A DNA stretch of 64,000 bases from Rubrivivax sp. (lineage in GTDB: Bacteria > Pseudomonadota > Gammaproteobacteria > Burkholderiales > Burkholderiaceae_C): the NCBI GenBank assembly GCA_022843905.1, contig JALHMT010000003.1, positions 1-64,000 of the forward strand. The letters run 5' to 3'. The notes under the pieces are model-generated. The model saw only the letters and a program-made list of their open reading frames with translations. It made no database searches and was not told the DNA's origin. This document shows, in pieces, positions 41,192 to 49,573 of this stretch; position 1 is the stretch's first letter, and every line of letters starts with the position of its first letter. A program made the position numbers and the translations under genes.

Positions 41192-43474
41192 ATGGAACAT
41201 TTCGCAGAACTGGACAGCCCGCTAGGTGAAGAGCTGCTGTTCAGCCACCTCAGCGCGCAGGAGGGCCTGAGCGAGCCGTTCAGCTACTCCATCGTCGCCC
41301 TCAGCCCCAAGGCCGACATCGACTTCACCGCCCTGCTGGGCCAGCACGTCACCGTGCGCATGAACGTCGGCGACGACGCCGGCGAGCCGCGCTGCTTCGA
41401 CGGCCTCGTCGAGCAGATCTCGCTGGTCGGCCAGTCCGGCCGCTTCTTCCAGTACCTGCTGGTGGCCCGCCCCTGGTTCTGGTTCCTCTCGCAGACCCAG
41501 GACTGCAAGGTCTTCCAGAACCAGACGGTGCTGGAGATCATCGACACGGTGCTGGCCGACCACCCCATCGCCGCCATCGACAACCGCACCACCACGGCCT
41601 TCACGCCCTGGGTCTACTGCGTGCAGTACCGCGAGAGCGACTTCAACTTCCTGTCGCGCCTGATGGAGCAGGAAGGCATCTACTACTTCTTCGAGCACGA
41701 GGCCGGCAAGCACACCCTGGTGCTGGCCGACGCCGCCAGCGCCAGCACCGCCATCGGCGAGCCGCTGCCGGTGCGCTATGCCCACAGCGCCTCGATGCTG
41801 AACCAGGAATGCGTCTGGGAGCTGTCCTGCACGCAGCGCGTGCAGCCGGGCTCGGCGGTGATCCAGGACTACGACTTCACGCGCACGCAGCTCGATCTGC
41901 GGCAGACGCGCAGCCAGCCGGGCGCCCACACGCTGGGTGACCTGGAGGTCTTCGACTACCCGGGCTTTTATGACCAGGAAGGCGACGGCGAGCAGTTCGT
42001 GCGCGCGCAGATGGAGGAGTTCGCCGCGGCCACCAAGGTGGCCAGCGGGCACAGCGATGCCCGTGGCCTGTGCACCGGGGGGCTGTTGACGCTGAAGGGG
42101 TCCCTCCGCGAGAGCGACAACTGCGAGTACCTGGTGACGGGCACGCAGATCATGGTCAGCCAGCCGGCCTACGAGAGCACTGCACAGGCGGCCGCGCCGG
42201 GCTACCAGTGCCGCTTCACGGCGCTGGAGAGCGCCGTGCCGTACCGGGCGCCGCGCAAGAGCCCCAAGCCCGTGGTGCAGGGGCCGCAGACGGCCGTCGT
42301 CGTCGGCCCGGCGGGTGACGAGATCTTCACCGACAAGTACGGGCGCGTGAAGGTGCAGTTTCACTGGGACCGGTATGGGGCGAAGAACGAGACGAGCTCC
42401 TGCTGGGTGCGGGTGTCCAGCCCCTGGGCGGGCAAGAGTTTCGGGTTCGTGCAGATCCCGCGCATCGGGCAGGAAGTCGTCGTGGACTTCCTCGAAGGCG
42501 ATCCGGACCAGCCGCTGATCACCGGGCGGGTCTACAACGCCGAGAACATGCCGCCGTGGGAGCTGCCGGCGAACATGACGCAGAGCGGCGTGCTGTCGCG
42601 GTCTTCCAAGGGCGGGGCCTACGGCAACGCCAACGCGCTGCGCTTCGAGGACAAGAAGGGCAGCGAACAGGTGTGGCTGCACGCCGAGAAGAACCAGGAC
42701 ATCGAGGTCGAGAACGACGAGACCCACTGGGTGGGGCACGACCGCACGAAGACCATCGACCACGATGAGACCAACCACATCAAGCACGACCGCACCGAGA
42801 CGGTCGACAACGACGAGACGATCACCGTTCACCACGACCGCACCGAGCGCGTGGACAACAACGAGAAGATCTCGATCGGTGTGAACCGCAGCGAGGATGT
42901 GGGCAGCAACGAAACCATCTCGATTGGCGTCAACCGCACCGAGACCGTGGGTTCGAACGAGAGCATCACCATCGGCGCCAACCGCAGCATCACCGTGGGC
43001 GGGAGCGAGACGGCCACGGTGTCCATGCAGCGCACGCACACGGTGGGCGTCAACGAGACCATCGCGGTGGGTGCGGCGCAGGAGATCGCCATCGGCGCTG
43101 CGCAGAGCGTCACCATCGGCGCAGCCCAGAGCATCAGCGTGGGCGCCAACCAGAACACGAGCGTTGGCGCCGACCAGAGCAACAGCATCGGAGCGAACCG
43201 CAGCCTGTCGGTGGGCGGCGACCAAAGCACCTCCGTGGGCAAGGGCCGCAGCACGCAAGTGGCCAAGGACGACTCCCTGAAGGTCGGCAAGAACCTCGTC
43301 ATCGACGCCGGCGACTCGGTCACTATCAAGACCGGCAGCGCCAGCATCACGATGAAGAAGGACGGCACCATCACCATCAAGGGCAAGGACATCACGATCG
43401 AAGGCAGCGGCAAGATCAACGCCAAGGCTTCCAAGGACATCGTGATGAAGGGCTCGAAGATCCTGCAGAACTGA
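41192..43474 (+). CDS. vgrG: Type VI secretion spike protein VgrG
   Basis: VgrG (TssI) of 760 residues trimerises to form the tip of the type VI needle. The gp27-like part covers about 1–380 (FSYSIVALS, CVQYRESDFNFLSRLMEQEGIYYFF). The gp5-like OB domain follows (DKYGRVKVQFHWDR, SCWVRVSSPWAGK). Residues about 506–700 form a long beta-helix of eight-residue repeats of the type xxVGANQS, and a DUF2345-like end closes the protein. There is no C-terminal toxin domain, so it carries separate cargo. It opens a module of six genes. Confidence 0.96.
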   Translation: MEHFAELDSPLGEELLFSHLSAQEGLSEPFSYSIVALSPKADIDFTALLGQHVTVRMNVGDDAGEPRCFDGLVEQISLVGQSGRFFQYLLVARPWFWFLSQTQDCKVFQNQTVLEIIDTVLADHPIAAIDNRTTTAFTPWVYCVQYRESDFNFLSRLMEQEGIYYFFEHEAGKHTLVLADAASASTAIGEPLPVRYAHSASMLNQECVWELSCTQRVQPGSAVIQDYDFTRTQLDLRQTRSQPGAHTLGDLEVFDYPGFYDQEGDGEQFVRAQMEEFAAATKVASGHSDARGLCTGGLLTLKGSLRESDNCEYLVTGTQIMVSQPAYESTAQAAAPGYQCRFTALESAVPYRAPRKSPKPVVQGPQTAVVVGPAGDEIFTDKYGRVKVQFHWDRYGAKNETSSCWVRVSSPWAGKSFGFVQIPRIGQEVVVDFLEGDPDQPLITGRVYNAENMPPWELPANMTQSGVLSRSSKGGAYGNANALRFEDKKGSEQVWLHAEKNQDIEVENDETHWVGHDRTKTIDHDETNHIKHDRTETVDNDETITVHHDRTERVDNNEKISIGVNRSEDVGSNETISIGVNRTETVGSNESITIGANRSITVGGSETATVSMQRTHTVGVNETIAVGAAQEIAIGAAQSVTIGAAQSISVGANQNTSVGADQSNSIGANRSLSVGGDQSTSVGKGRSTQVAKDDSLKVGKNLVIDAGDSVTIKTGSASITMKKDGTITIKGKDITIEGSGKINAKASKDIVMKGSKILQN

Positions 43475-43484
43475 GGCGCCAACG

Positions 43485-44036
43485 ATGAGTGCGAACGACC
43501 TGCCCGTGGCCGTGACGGCTTGCGAAAACGACGTCGCCGACCTGCTGTCGCCGCTGCTGCAGCAGGGGCCGACGTCGGTGCCCGCGCCTACACCGGCACT
43601 CAGCGGCCCGATCCACGGCGTGATCGTCGGCGAACTGCTGGCGCTGGCCGACAACGGCAGCACGCCGCTGGTGCGCTTCGAAGGCCAGGTCGGCGACGGC
43701 GCACTGCGCGCACGCAGCACCGTCGACCTGCACGGCCCGCACATCGGCCAGCCGGTGGTGTTGATGTTCGAGGGTGGCGACCCCTGCCGTCCCATCGTGA
43801 TGGGCGTGGTGCGACAGGCCGCGGGCTGGCCGCTGCCCGATCCGCCTGCGCAGGTGGCCGTGGACGCCGACGGCCAGCGCCTGATCGTCAGCGCGAAGGA
43901 GCAGATGGTGCTGCGCTGCGGCAAGGCGAGCATCACGCTGACCCAGGCCGGCAAGGTGCTGATCGAAGGCAGCTACGTGCTGAGCCGCTCGACCGGCGTG
44001 AACCGCATCAAGGGCGGCTCGGTGCAGCTGAACTGA
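43485..44036 (+). CDS. DUF6484-type protein of the type VI module
   Basis: Protein of 183 residues beginning ten bases after the vgrG stop. It has a beta-rich, OB-like core (GVIVGELLALADNG, LVRFEGQ, QPVVLMFEGGDPCRPIVMGVV) resembling the DUF6484 proteins found beside vgrG genes. A C-terminal repeat-like stretch (GKASITLTQAGKVLIEG) recalls VgrG tip repeats, which suggests docking near the spike. The role in loading cargo is inferred from the context only. Confidence 0.85.
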   Translation: MSANDLPVAVTACENDVADLLSPLLQQGPTSVPAPTPALSGPIHGVIVGELLALADNGSTPLVRFEGQVGDGALRARSTVDLHGPHIGQPVVLMFEGGDPCRPIVMGVVRQAAGWPLPDPPAQVAVDADGQRLIVSAKEQMVLRCGKASITLTQAGKVLIEGSYVLSRSTGVNRIKGGSVQLN

Positions 44037-44049
44037 ACGCGCAGCGGCG

Positions 44050-45162
44050 ATGGAACTGATCAACGCCACACGCATGACCGCGGGCTACAACATGGGCCTG
44101 GAAGTGAGCGGGCGCGAGTTGCTGGTGGTGGTCATCAAGGGCACCTTCGTGCTGCCCAAACCGGGCGAGGCGGTGCGGCTGGCAGAAGAACAACTGCCGC
44201 TGATCATGGCCGACACCTTCACCGGCGAGCCGGGCTTCAGTTCGCCGGTGTACGAGATCGACTTCGCGCCGCGCAAGCAGGCCTGCGACGTGTTGCTGGT
44301 GGGCAGCGCCCACGCTCCCGAAGGCAAGGCGGTGACGCGCATGCGCGTGCGGCTGCAGGTGGGGCCACTGGTCAAGGAAGCCGAGGTGGTAGGCCCGCGC
44401 GTCTGGAACGCCAACATCGCGACCATCGGCGCGAGCGAGCCAGAACACTTCACCTGCTTGCCCTTGTCGTACGACGTGGCCTTCGGCGGCGCGGATCGCC
44501 ATTCGGAAGACGAGAGCGAGCACGACGCCTACCTGCCCAACCCGGCCGGCCGCGGCTGGCACAAGCACCTGAAGACGGCTTGGGTGGACGGCAGCCCGTT
44601 GCCGAATCTCGAGGTGCCCGGCCAGCCGGTGACCGACCCCGACGGCAAGTACTCCCCCATCTCCTTCGGCCCGCTGGCGCGAGGCTGGCCTGCGCGTGCG
44701 CGCTTTGCCGGCACCTACGACCAGCAATGGCTCGACGATGTCTTCCCCTTCCTGCCCGCCGATTTCGACGAGCGCTACAACCAGGCCGCGCCCGAAGACC
44801 AGCAGTTGCCCTTGCCCAAGGGCCCGATGGAGGTGGTGCTGGCCGGCTTCACGCCGGACGGCGAACGCCGCTTCATGCTGCCGCACTTCGAGGCACCGGT
44901 GCACGTCTTCCCCAAGCGCGGCGATCGCGAGGACCTGGTCGCCAACCTCGACACCATCGTCTTCGAACCCGACGCCGAGCGCTTCACGATGAGCTGGCGC
45001 GTGGCGCGGCCGTTGAAGAAGAACATGCACGAGATCGCGCAGGTGCTGGTGGGGAAGAAGTCGGCTGGTTGGTGGCGCGCGCATTTCTCAGGCAAGTTGC
45101 ATTACGCATCGCTTGCGGACGCTCCGCCCCGCGCCGCGGCAGATGGAACCGTCCATGTCTGA
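44050..45162 (+). CDS. DUF2169 type VI effector adaptor
   Basis: Protein of 370 residues of the DUF2169 family. Characterised members (TecT in Pseudomonas, Atu3641 in Agrobacterium) are cytoplasmic adaptors that load a PAAR-type effector onto its VgrG. Conserved stretches include VVIKGTFVLPKPG, VYEIDFAPRKQACDVLLVG, YDVAFGG, NPAGRGW and the C-terminal LDTIVFEPD. The position between vgrG and the toxin gene fits that role. The end overlaps the next gene by eight bases. Confidence 0.92.
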   Translation: MELINATRMTAGYNMGLEVSGRELLVVVIKGTFVLPKPGEAVRLAEEQLPLIMADTFTGEPGFSSPVYEIDFAPRKQACDVLLVGSAHAPEGKAVTRMRVRLQVGPLVKEAEVVGPRVWNANIATIGASEPEHFTCLPLSYDVAFGGADRHSEDESEHDAYLPNPAGRGWHKHLKTAWVDGSPLPNLEVPGQPVTDPDGKYSPISFGPLARGWPARARFAGTYDQQWLDDVFPFLPADFDERYNQAAPEDQQLPLPKGPMEVVLAGFTPDGERRFMLPHFEAPVHVFPKRGDREDLVANLDTIVFEPDAERFTMSWRVARPLKKNMHEIAQVLVGKKSAGWWRAHFSGKLHYASLADAPPRAAADGTVHV

Positions 45163-46177
45163 CCTTGGTCCCGTCGTTCTAAGTACGGGACTGATCTGTT
45201 CGGTCGGCCTTTCGTCGGACTCCGCTTGCGCTGCCATTCGTGCACGCGTCTCGGCGGCTGCTGACACACGCTTTCGAAATGCGGCCGGGGAGTGGATTCG
45301 AGGCCACAGCGTGGCACTCGAAGCGCCACTGGGCGGAATAGCCAGACTCGCGCGAATGGCCGCGATGGCAATCGAGGAAGCACTCTCCGGCATTCCACGG
45401 GAACAGTTGCGATCGATTCCGGTGCTGTTCTGCCTCGCCGAGACCGACAGGGCAGGGCGACCACCGTCCTTAGACATCGACCTACCGGACTTGATCATGC
45501 GTGAACTAGGCGCCGAACTCCACGCCGATTCTCGCGTGATCTCAGCCGGAAAGGTAGCAGCGTCGGTGGCGTTGCAGGCCGCGCCCAGCCTGCTTGGCCG
45601 GGTCCCTCGGCTGCTAGTCGTTGCCGCAGACAGCTTCCTCACATGGCCAGTACTGCGGAACCTGGATGCCGAGTCAAGGCTCTTGAGCGATGCGAACTCA
45701 GACGGGTTCCTGCCAGGAGAAGCAGCAGCTGCATTGCTTCTTGGTTTAACCGCCGACGGCCCCGGGTTGCGCATTCTCGGCGCGGGTTTCGAAGTGGAAA
45801 GCGCAAAACCTGGCTCGGGCCGACCGCATCGTGCCGATGGGCTTACGTCGGCAATCAAGGCAGCTTTGGCACAGGCTTCCTGCACCATGCACGACATTGA
45901 CTACCGAATCTCTGGGCTTTCTGGAGAGCAGTACTTCTTCAAGGAGGCAACGCTTGCACTGCTGCGCACCCTGCGGGTCAGGCGCGAGCAGCTTGACATC
46001 TGGCACCCCGCCGAATTCATCGGTGAAACCGGGGCCGTCGCGGGTGTCGCAGCGGTCGTACTAGCGCAGTCAGCAGCGGCGCGCGGTTACGCGCCTGGCC
46101 CCCGAGTGATGATTCAGATGACTAATGACGATGGCCGATGCGCCGCAATGATTCTGGCGCAGGAGTCCGGTTCGTGA
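45155..46177 (+). CDS. Ketosynthase/thiolase-like protein without catalytic residues
   Basis: Protein of 340 residues with the thiolase fold of beta-ketoacyl synthases. The catalytic cysteine site reads VISAGKVAAS (no Cys), the DGFLPGEAAAALLL segment is kept, and the GHT-type histidine motif reads FIGETGAVAG (His to Glu). It cannot be a normal condensing enzyme. Similar proteins accompany DUF2169 adaptors and PAAR effectors in type VI loci, so a co-adaptor role is likely. Base composition is visibly less GC-rich from about 45.2 kb on. The end overlaps the toxin gene start (GTGA). Confidence 0.85.
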   Translation: MSDLGPVVLSTGLICSVGLSSDSACAAIRARVSAAADTRFRNAAGEWIRGHSVALEAPLGGIARLARMAAMAIEEALSGIPREQLRSIPVLFCLAETDRAGRPPSLDIDLPDLIMRELGAELHADSRVISAGKVAASVALQAAPSLLGRVPRLLVVAADSFLTWPVLRNLDAESRLLSDANSDGFLPGEAAAALLLGLTADGPGLRILGAGFEVESAKPGSGRPHRADGLTSAIKAALAQASCTMHDIDYRISGLSGEQYFFKEATLALLRTLRVRREQLDIWHPAEFIGETGAVAGVAAVVLAQSAAARGYAPGPRVMIQMTNDDGRCAAMILAQESGS

Positions 46178-47172
46178 CGAACCATGTGTTCGCCAACATG
46201 ATGGAGGTCTCTTGCAAGAGCGGTGCAGGCAAGACCATCTGCGCGTTCCCCGACGTCTGCTTTACGCCGCCGTTGACGCCGGCGACGCCGCCTGGCGTCC
46301 CGATCCCGTATCCCAACACCGGCATGTCGTCGGATTGTGCAGACGGCTCGAGCACGGTGAAGATCGGTGGCGCTGAAGTGATGCTGAAGAACAAGTCGTA
46401 CTTTAAGCAGAGCACAGGCGACGAGGCGGGCAGCGCGCCGAAGAAGGGCGTGGTGACCAGCAAAATCAAAGGGAAGGTGTACTTCAATTCGTGGTCGATG
46501 GACGTCAAGGTCGAAGGCGAGAACGTTGTGCGGCACCTGGACCTCACCACCCACAACCACGCTTCACCACCTGGCCAGACCCCGCCGTTTCCAGAACTGG
46601 AAGGGATGTCCCCGCCGGCCCCTCCCGAGGACTGCGAAGCAGCGTTGCAGAAGTGCCCAGTCAGAAGCCACTCGGAACAAAAGAAGGCCTGCAAGGTCAA
46701 ACAGGCGGAATCGGGCGTCGAGTTCCAGTCCCATCACGTTATTCAGAACTCGCACTTCTGCTATCCGCGCGAAGTACCGCTAAAGGAAGTTTGCCCTGGG
46801 TATTCAGAGGACGAAGCGCCTTGTATCGCCTTGGAGGACGGGACCGATCCATCGACGCCCCACGGCCGCGTTTCACAGATGCAGAAGTCCGATGCCGCTA
46901 GGTATCGAGAGCGCTTTAAGGCGAAAGGCACGAGTCCGACGTACGCAGAGGCGCGGGCCGACGCGAAGAAGCAGTTGACAGCCAAGAGTCCAGGTCCAGG
47001 GCTGTCCGATCAAGAGGCGGATTGCGTACTGAACGAAGTCGACAAGCAATTCGAAGAAATGTGCAAGAAGGGCATGGCTGATCCAGACAAGTTCAAGCTG
47101 CGGCCACCTGGACTGCGTGGTAAGGGACTGCCGGGCAGTGGCGGCGGCGGCGGCACGGCGACCCCCTTCTAG
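46174..47172 (+). CDS. Type VI effector: PAAR-like (DUF4150) domain with SHH-type nuclease toxin
   Basis: Protein of 332 residues from the GTG at 46174. Residues 1–125 are a DUF4150 PAAR-like tip (CAFPDVCFTPPLTPATPPGVP, KIGGAEVMLKNKS). A linker rich in Pro and Cys follows. The toxin (about 180–300) has VEFQSHHVIQNSHF, CPGYSEDEAPCI, TPHGRVS and an acidic helix, as in HNH/EndoVII nucleases with the SHH signature. H187 and H188 are likely active-site residues and H230 a further candidate. It would be delivered by the VgrG upstream and cut nucleic acid in target cells. The toxin subfamily assignment is from memory of the motif. Confidence 0.85.
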   Translation: MTNHVFANMMEVSCKSGAGKTICAFPDVCFTPPLTPATPPGVPIPYPNTGMSSDCADGSSTVKIGGAEVMLKNKSYFKQSTGDEAGSAPKKGVVTSKIKGKVYFNSWSMDVKVEGENVVRHLDLTTHNHASPPGQTPPFPELEGMSPPAPPEDCEAALQKCPVRSHSEQKKACKVKQAESGVEFQSHHVIQNSHFCYPREVPLKEVCPGYSEDEAPCIALEDGTDPSTPHGRVSQMQKSDAARYRERFKAKGTSPTYAEARADAKKQLTAKSPGPGLSDQEADCVLNEVDKQFEEMCKKGMADPDKFKLRPPGLRGKGLPGSGGGGGTATPF

Positions 47173-47193
47173 CACTGGCTCGAAACCAGAGGA

Positions 47194-48066
47194 ATGACCG
47201 TGGAAGAAGGTAGTGAACTTAGTGTCTCGATTGTTGGAATGTGCGAGTCCTCGAAGACGGATGTGACGGTGTTGCTGAACATCGCGACAGTACCTATCGA
47301 CGCCGACTCGATATCGTCATTCGTTCATCACGTCACCGTGTCGGACGGCGGGTTTCATGGCGACGCCGCGTACAGCGTGGACGAGTGGTTGACTTCAATC
47401 ACCTCGGATCGCAGTGGCTCCCTGTTCGTTGCATCGATGGAGGGCAGCGTTCATGTGTTCGACGGCACCGCTTGGGCCGTCGTTCCGGCCGCGATCGGCG
47501 TCGGTATGAACTGCGTGCATGCGATCGGCGCAAGCGTTGCATTTGCGGGGGCGCTAGACGGCAGCCTCTTCGAGGTGAACGGAGCGTCTGCGAGGTTAGT
47601 CGCTGGTCCAACAGGCAGCCGCATGAACGCGATCCATGGGTGCTCGCCGGAATGCGTCTACGCCGTGGGTGACGACGGCCAGATCGCCCGCTTCGACGGC
47701 CGGCAGTGGTCACAGGAAGACGCCCTGACGAACGCGAACCTGTTATCGGTGCTGTGCCTGTCGCCCGACAAGGTTTACGTCGCAGGTGCCGACGGAATGA
47801 TGTTCCGTTGGAACGGCGCCGGATGGGCAGCGATTGCGGCACCTGCCATCACGATTTCCAGCCTCGCGTCCTATGGTGGAAAAGTCTTTACCGCTGGAGG
47901 AAAGGCAGGCATCTTCGTCACTGACGGTGGGCCGCTCGACCAGGTGAAACCGGTGGCGCTGTACAGGCTTTCAGCTTCGAACGGGTTGCTGTTCGGAGCA
48001 GCGTCTCGGTTCTTCGCCTGGTATGACGGCACCCAATGGCAAGGCGGCCAGTACGACCCGACCTGA
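47194..48066 (+). CDS. Beta-propeller protein, candidate immunity to the SHH toxin
   Basis: Protein of 290 residues beginning 21 bases after the toxin stop. From residue 60 it is made of short propeller or Kelch-like repeats with the pattern GSLFVASMEGSVHVFDGTAW, VYAVGDDGQIARFDGRQW and VYVAGADGMMFRWNGAGW. There is no signal peptide, so it is cytoplasmic, where an immunity protein against a nuclease must act. No enzyme motif is seen. The role is inferred only from its place as the last gene of the effector module. Confidence 0.75.
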   Translation: MTVEEGSELSVSIVGMCESSKTDVTVLLNIATVPIDADSISSFVHHVTVSDGGFHGDAAYSVDEWLTSITSDRSGSLFVASMEGSVHVFDGTAWAVVPAAIGVGMNCVHAIGASVAFAGALDGSLFEVNGASARLVAGPTGSRMNAIHGCSPECVYAVGDDGQIARFDGRQWSQEDALTNANLLSVLCLSPDKVYVAGADGMMFRWNGAGWAAIAAPAITISSLASYGGKVFTAGGKAGIFVTDGGPLDQVKPVALYRLSASNGLLFGAASRFFAWYDGTQWQGGQYDPT

Positions 48067-48138
48067 ATTGGTGGAGTCGATGCGCCAAGCCCGCCAGCGA
48101 CCGCGTTCGCTAGTGCAGTGCGCCAGTCTGTTCTGTAC

Positions 48139-48680
48139 TTATCCTGCGACGCTGGTCAGAGCCGCCTTGGCCCGGGTCACCTTGGCCAGGATGTCCTTGG
48201 CACTGGCAGTCCAGATGAACGGCTTGGGGTCGATGTTGTGGTGGGCCACGTACAGGTCGATGGCCAGCTCCAGTTCGGCCACGCTGGTGAAGCTGTCGCG
48301 CCGGATGCGCTTGTCGGTGATGTCGCGGAAGAAGCGCTCGACCATGTTCAGCCAGGAAGCGCTGGTCGGTGTGAAGTGCATGACGAAGCGCGGATGGCGG
48401 GCGAGCCACTTCTGCACCTCCGGATGGCTGTGCGTGGCGTAGTTGTCCACGATCAGATGCAGGCCCATGTGCTTGGGCGTGCGGCGATCGATGAGCCGCA
48501 GGAACCTGTGCCATTCGCTGTGGCGGTGACGCGGCTGGCACATCGAGATCACGCTGCCGTCCAGCGTGTTGAGCGCGGCAAACAGCGTGGTCGTGCCATG
48601 CCGCTTGTAGTCGTGCGTGACGGTGCCGGCGCGCCCTCGCTTCATCGGCAGGCCAGATTGGGTGCGATTGAGCGCCTGGA
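48139..48680 (-). pseudogene. IS630-family transposase, 5'-truncated
   Basis: C-terminal half of an IS630 transposase, about 180 residues. Readable homology begins with [12 protein letters not shown], proceeds through [26 protein letters not shown] (catalytic Asp) and [15 protein letters not shown] (catalytic Glu), and ends normally at 48139. The N-terminal DNA-binding half and the first catalytic Asp are missing. The break coincides with the start of a 61-bp tandem repeat. Only one possible IS end can be guessed (near 48113), so it is not mobile by itself. Confidence 0.85.
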
Positions 48681-48681
48681 T

Positions 48682-48803
48682 CGGCCAGCACGGGGGTCAG
48701 GTCTTGCCTCTTGCGCAACTTTCCCACCCCGATGCTGCAACACGGCCAGCATGGGGGTCAGGTCTTGCCTCTTGCGCAACTTTCCCACCCCGATGCTGCA
48801 ACA
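48682..48803. repeat. 61-bp tandem duplication
   Basis: Two head-to-tail copies (48682–48742 and 48743–48803) differ by a single base (C at 48691, T in the second copy). Each unit contains GGGGGTCAGGTCTTGCC, CTTGCGCAACTTTCCCACC and GATGCTGCAACA. The GGGGTCAGGTCTTGC core resembles sequences I recall beside REP-associated transposases, which is only a suggestion. The repeat abuts the broken end of the IS630 gene. Confidence 0.85.
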
Positions 48804-48872
48804 CCGCAGGCTGCAGTCGCGCGACGCATAACCAGTGCTGCGCTGATCCCGTGTTAACTGAGGCCCCCACGC

Positions 48873-49031
48873 ATGTCCAACCTCACCTTGGTCATCGACG
48901 ATGCACTGCTGAAGGTAGCGCGCATCAAGGCGCTCAGGAACGACACGAGCGTCAATGAGATCTGCCGTCGAGCGATCGAGCAGTAAGTCGGGCGAAGCGA
49001 AGACGATGTCGAGCGACGCGTGGCGCGCTAG
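48873..49031 (+). pseudogene. Ribbon-helix-helix antitoxin gene broken by a stop
   Basis: The ATG at 48873 opens 37 codons (MSNLTLVIDDALLKVARIK, then TSVNEICRRAIEQ) and meets TAA at 48984–48986. The sequence is a VapB/RHH-type DNA-binding antitoxin: a beta-strand, then two helices. The same frame continues after the stop with GRSEDDVERRVAR until TAG at 49029, like the C-terminal tail of such antitoxins. A small change near codon 38 therefore cut the gene. No toxin gene follows. The 37-residue form keeps most of the dimerisation fold and might still be made. Confidence 0.7.
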
Positions 49032-49561
49032 CGCGCCAGGGTTCGTGCGCGCGCTCCCCAGGCCGGGCGATGCGCCTCCTGCCTGGCAACGGCGTGCGGC
49101 GCGGTACGGTGAACGGTTGCAGGCTTGAACTCCACCCCGATGCGTCGCCCACCGTGCAGCATCAGCAGGTCCAGTTCCGCTCCCTCGTGCGTTGCCCAGA
49201 AGTAGGCCTCGTCGGGCTGGGCAATGCGCAGCACCTGTTCCAGCGCGAAACCCTCCCAGCTGGCTCCGCTGCGCGGGTGCGCCAGCAGCGCCGGCAGCGT
49301 GGGGACGTCCAGCAACGCATGCAACAGCCCGCTGTCGCGGAAGTAGACCTTGGGTGCCCTGACCTGCCGCTTGGCCAGATTGGCGTGCCAGGGCGGCAGT
49401 TGGCGCACCATCAGGTTGTGCGTCAGCACGTCGAGGTAGCGGCGCACCGTCGGCTCCGAAACACCCAGCGATCGGGCCGGATCGGCCGCCGACCAGACGT
49501 TGCCATGCACATGGGCCAGCATGCGCCAGAAGCGCAGCAGCGCGGGCGCGGCACAAAGCAT
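49028..49561 (-). pseudogene. C-terminal remnant of an AAA ATPase with DUF4143
   Basis: Frame of 177 codons matching only the C-terminal part of P-loop ATPases with DUF4143. Seen are LRFWRMLAHVHG, LGVSEPTVRRYLDVLT (winged helix), VRQLPPWHANLAKRQ, KVYFRDSGLLHALL, GASWEGFALEQVL and the nuclease-like ELDLLMLHGGRRIGVEFK. Walker A and B are missing, and homology stops after GVEFK, the last 35 residues looking random. Both ends are therefore lost. It lies between the antitoxin remnant and the carboxylase gene, as part of the debris zone. Confidence 0.85.
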
Positions 49562-49573
49562 GAGTTTCGAATT

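Noticed and set aside
45155..46177. Active FabF/FabB-type fatty acid condensing enzyme
   Set aside because: The nucleophile Cys and the catalytic His are both absent and the neighbours are type VI genes.
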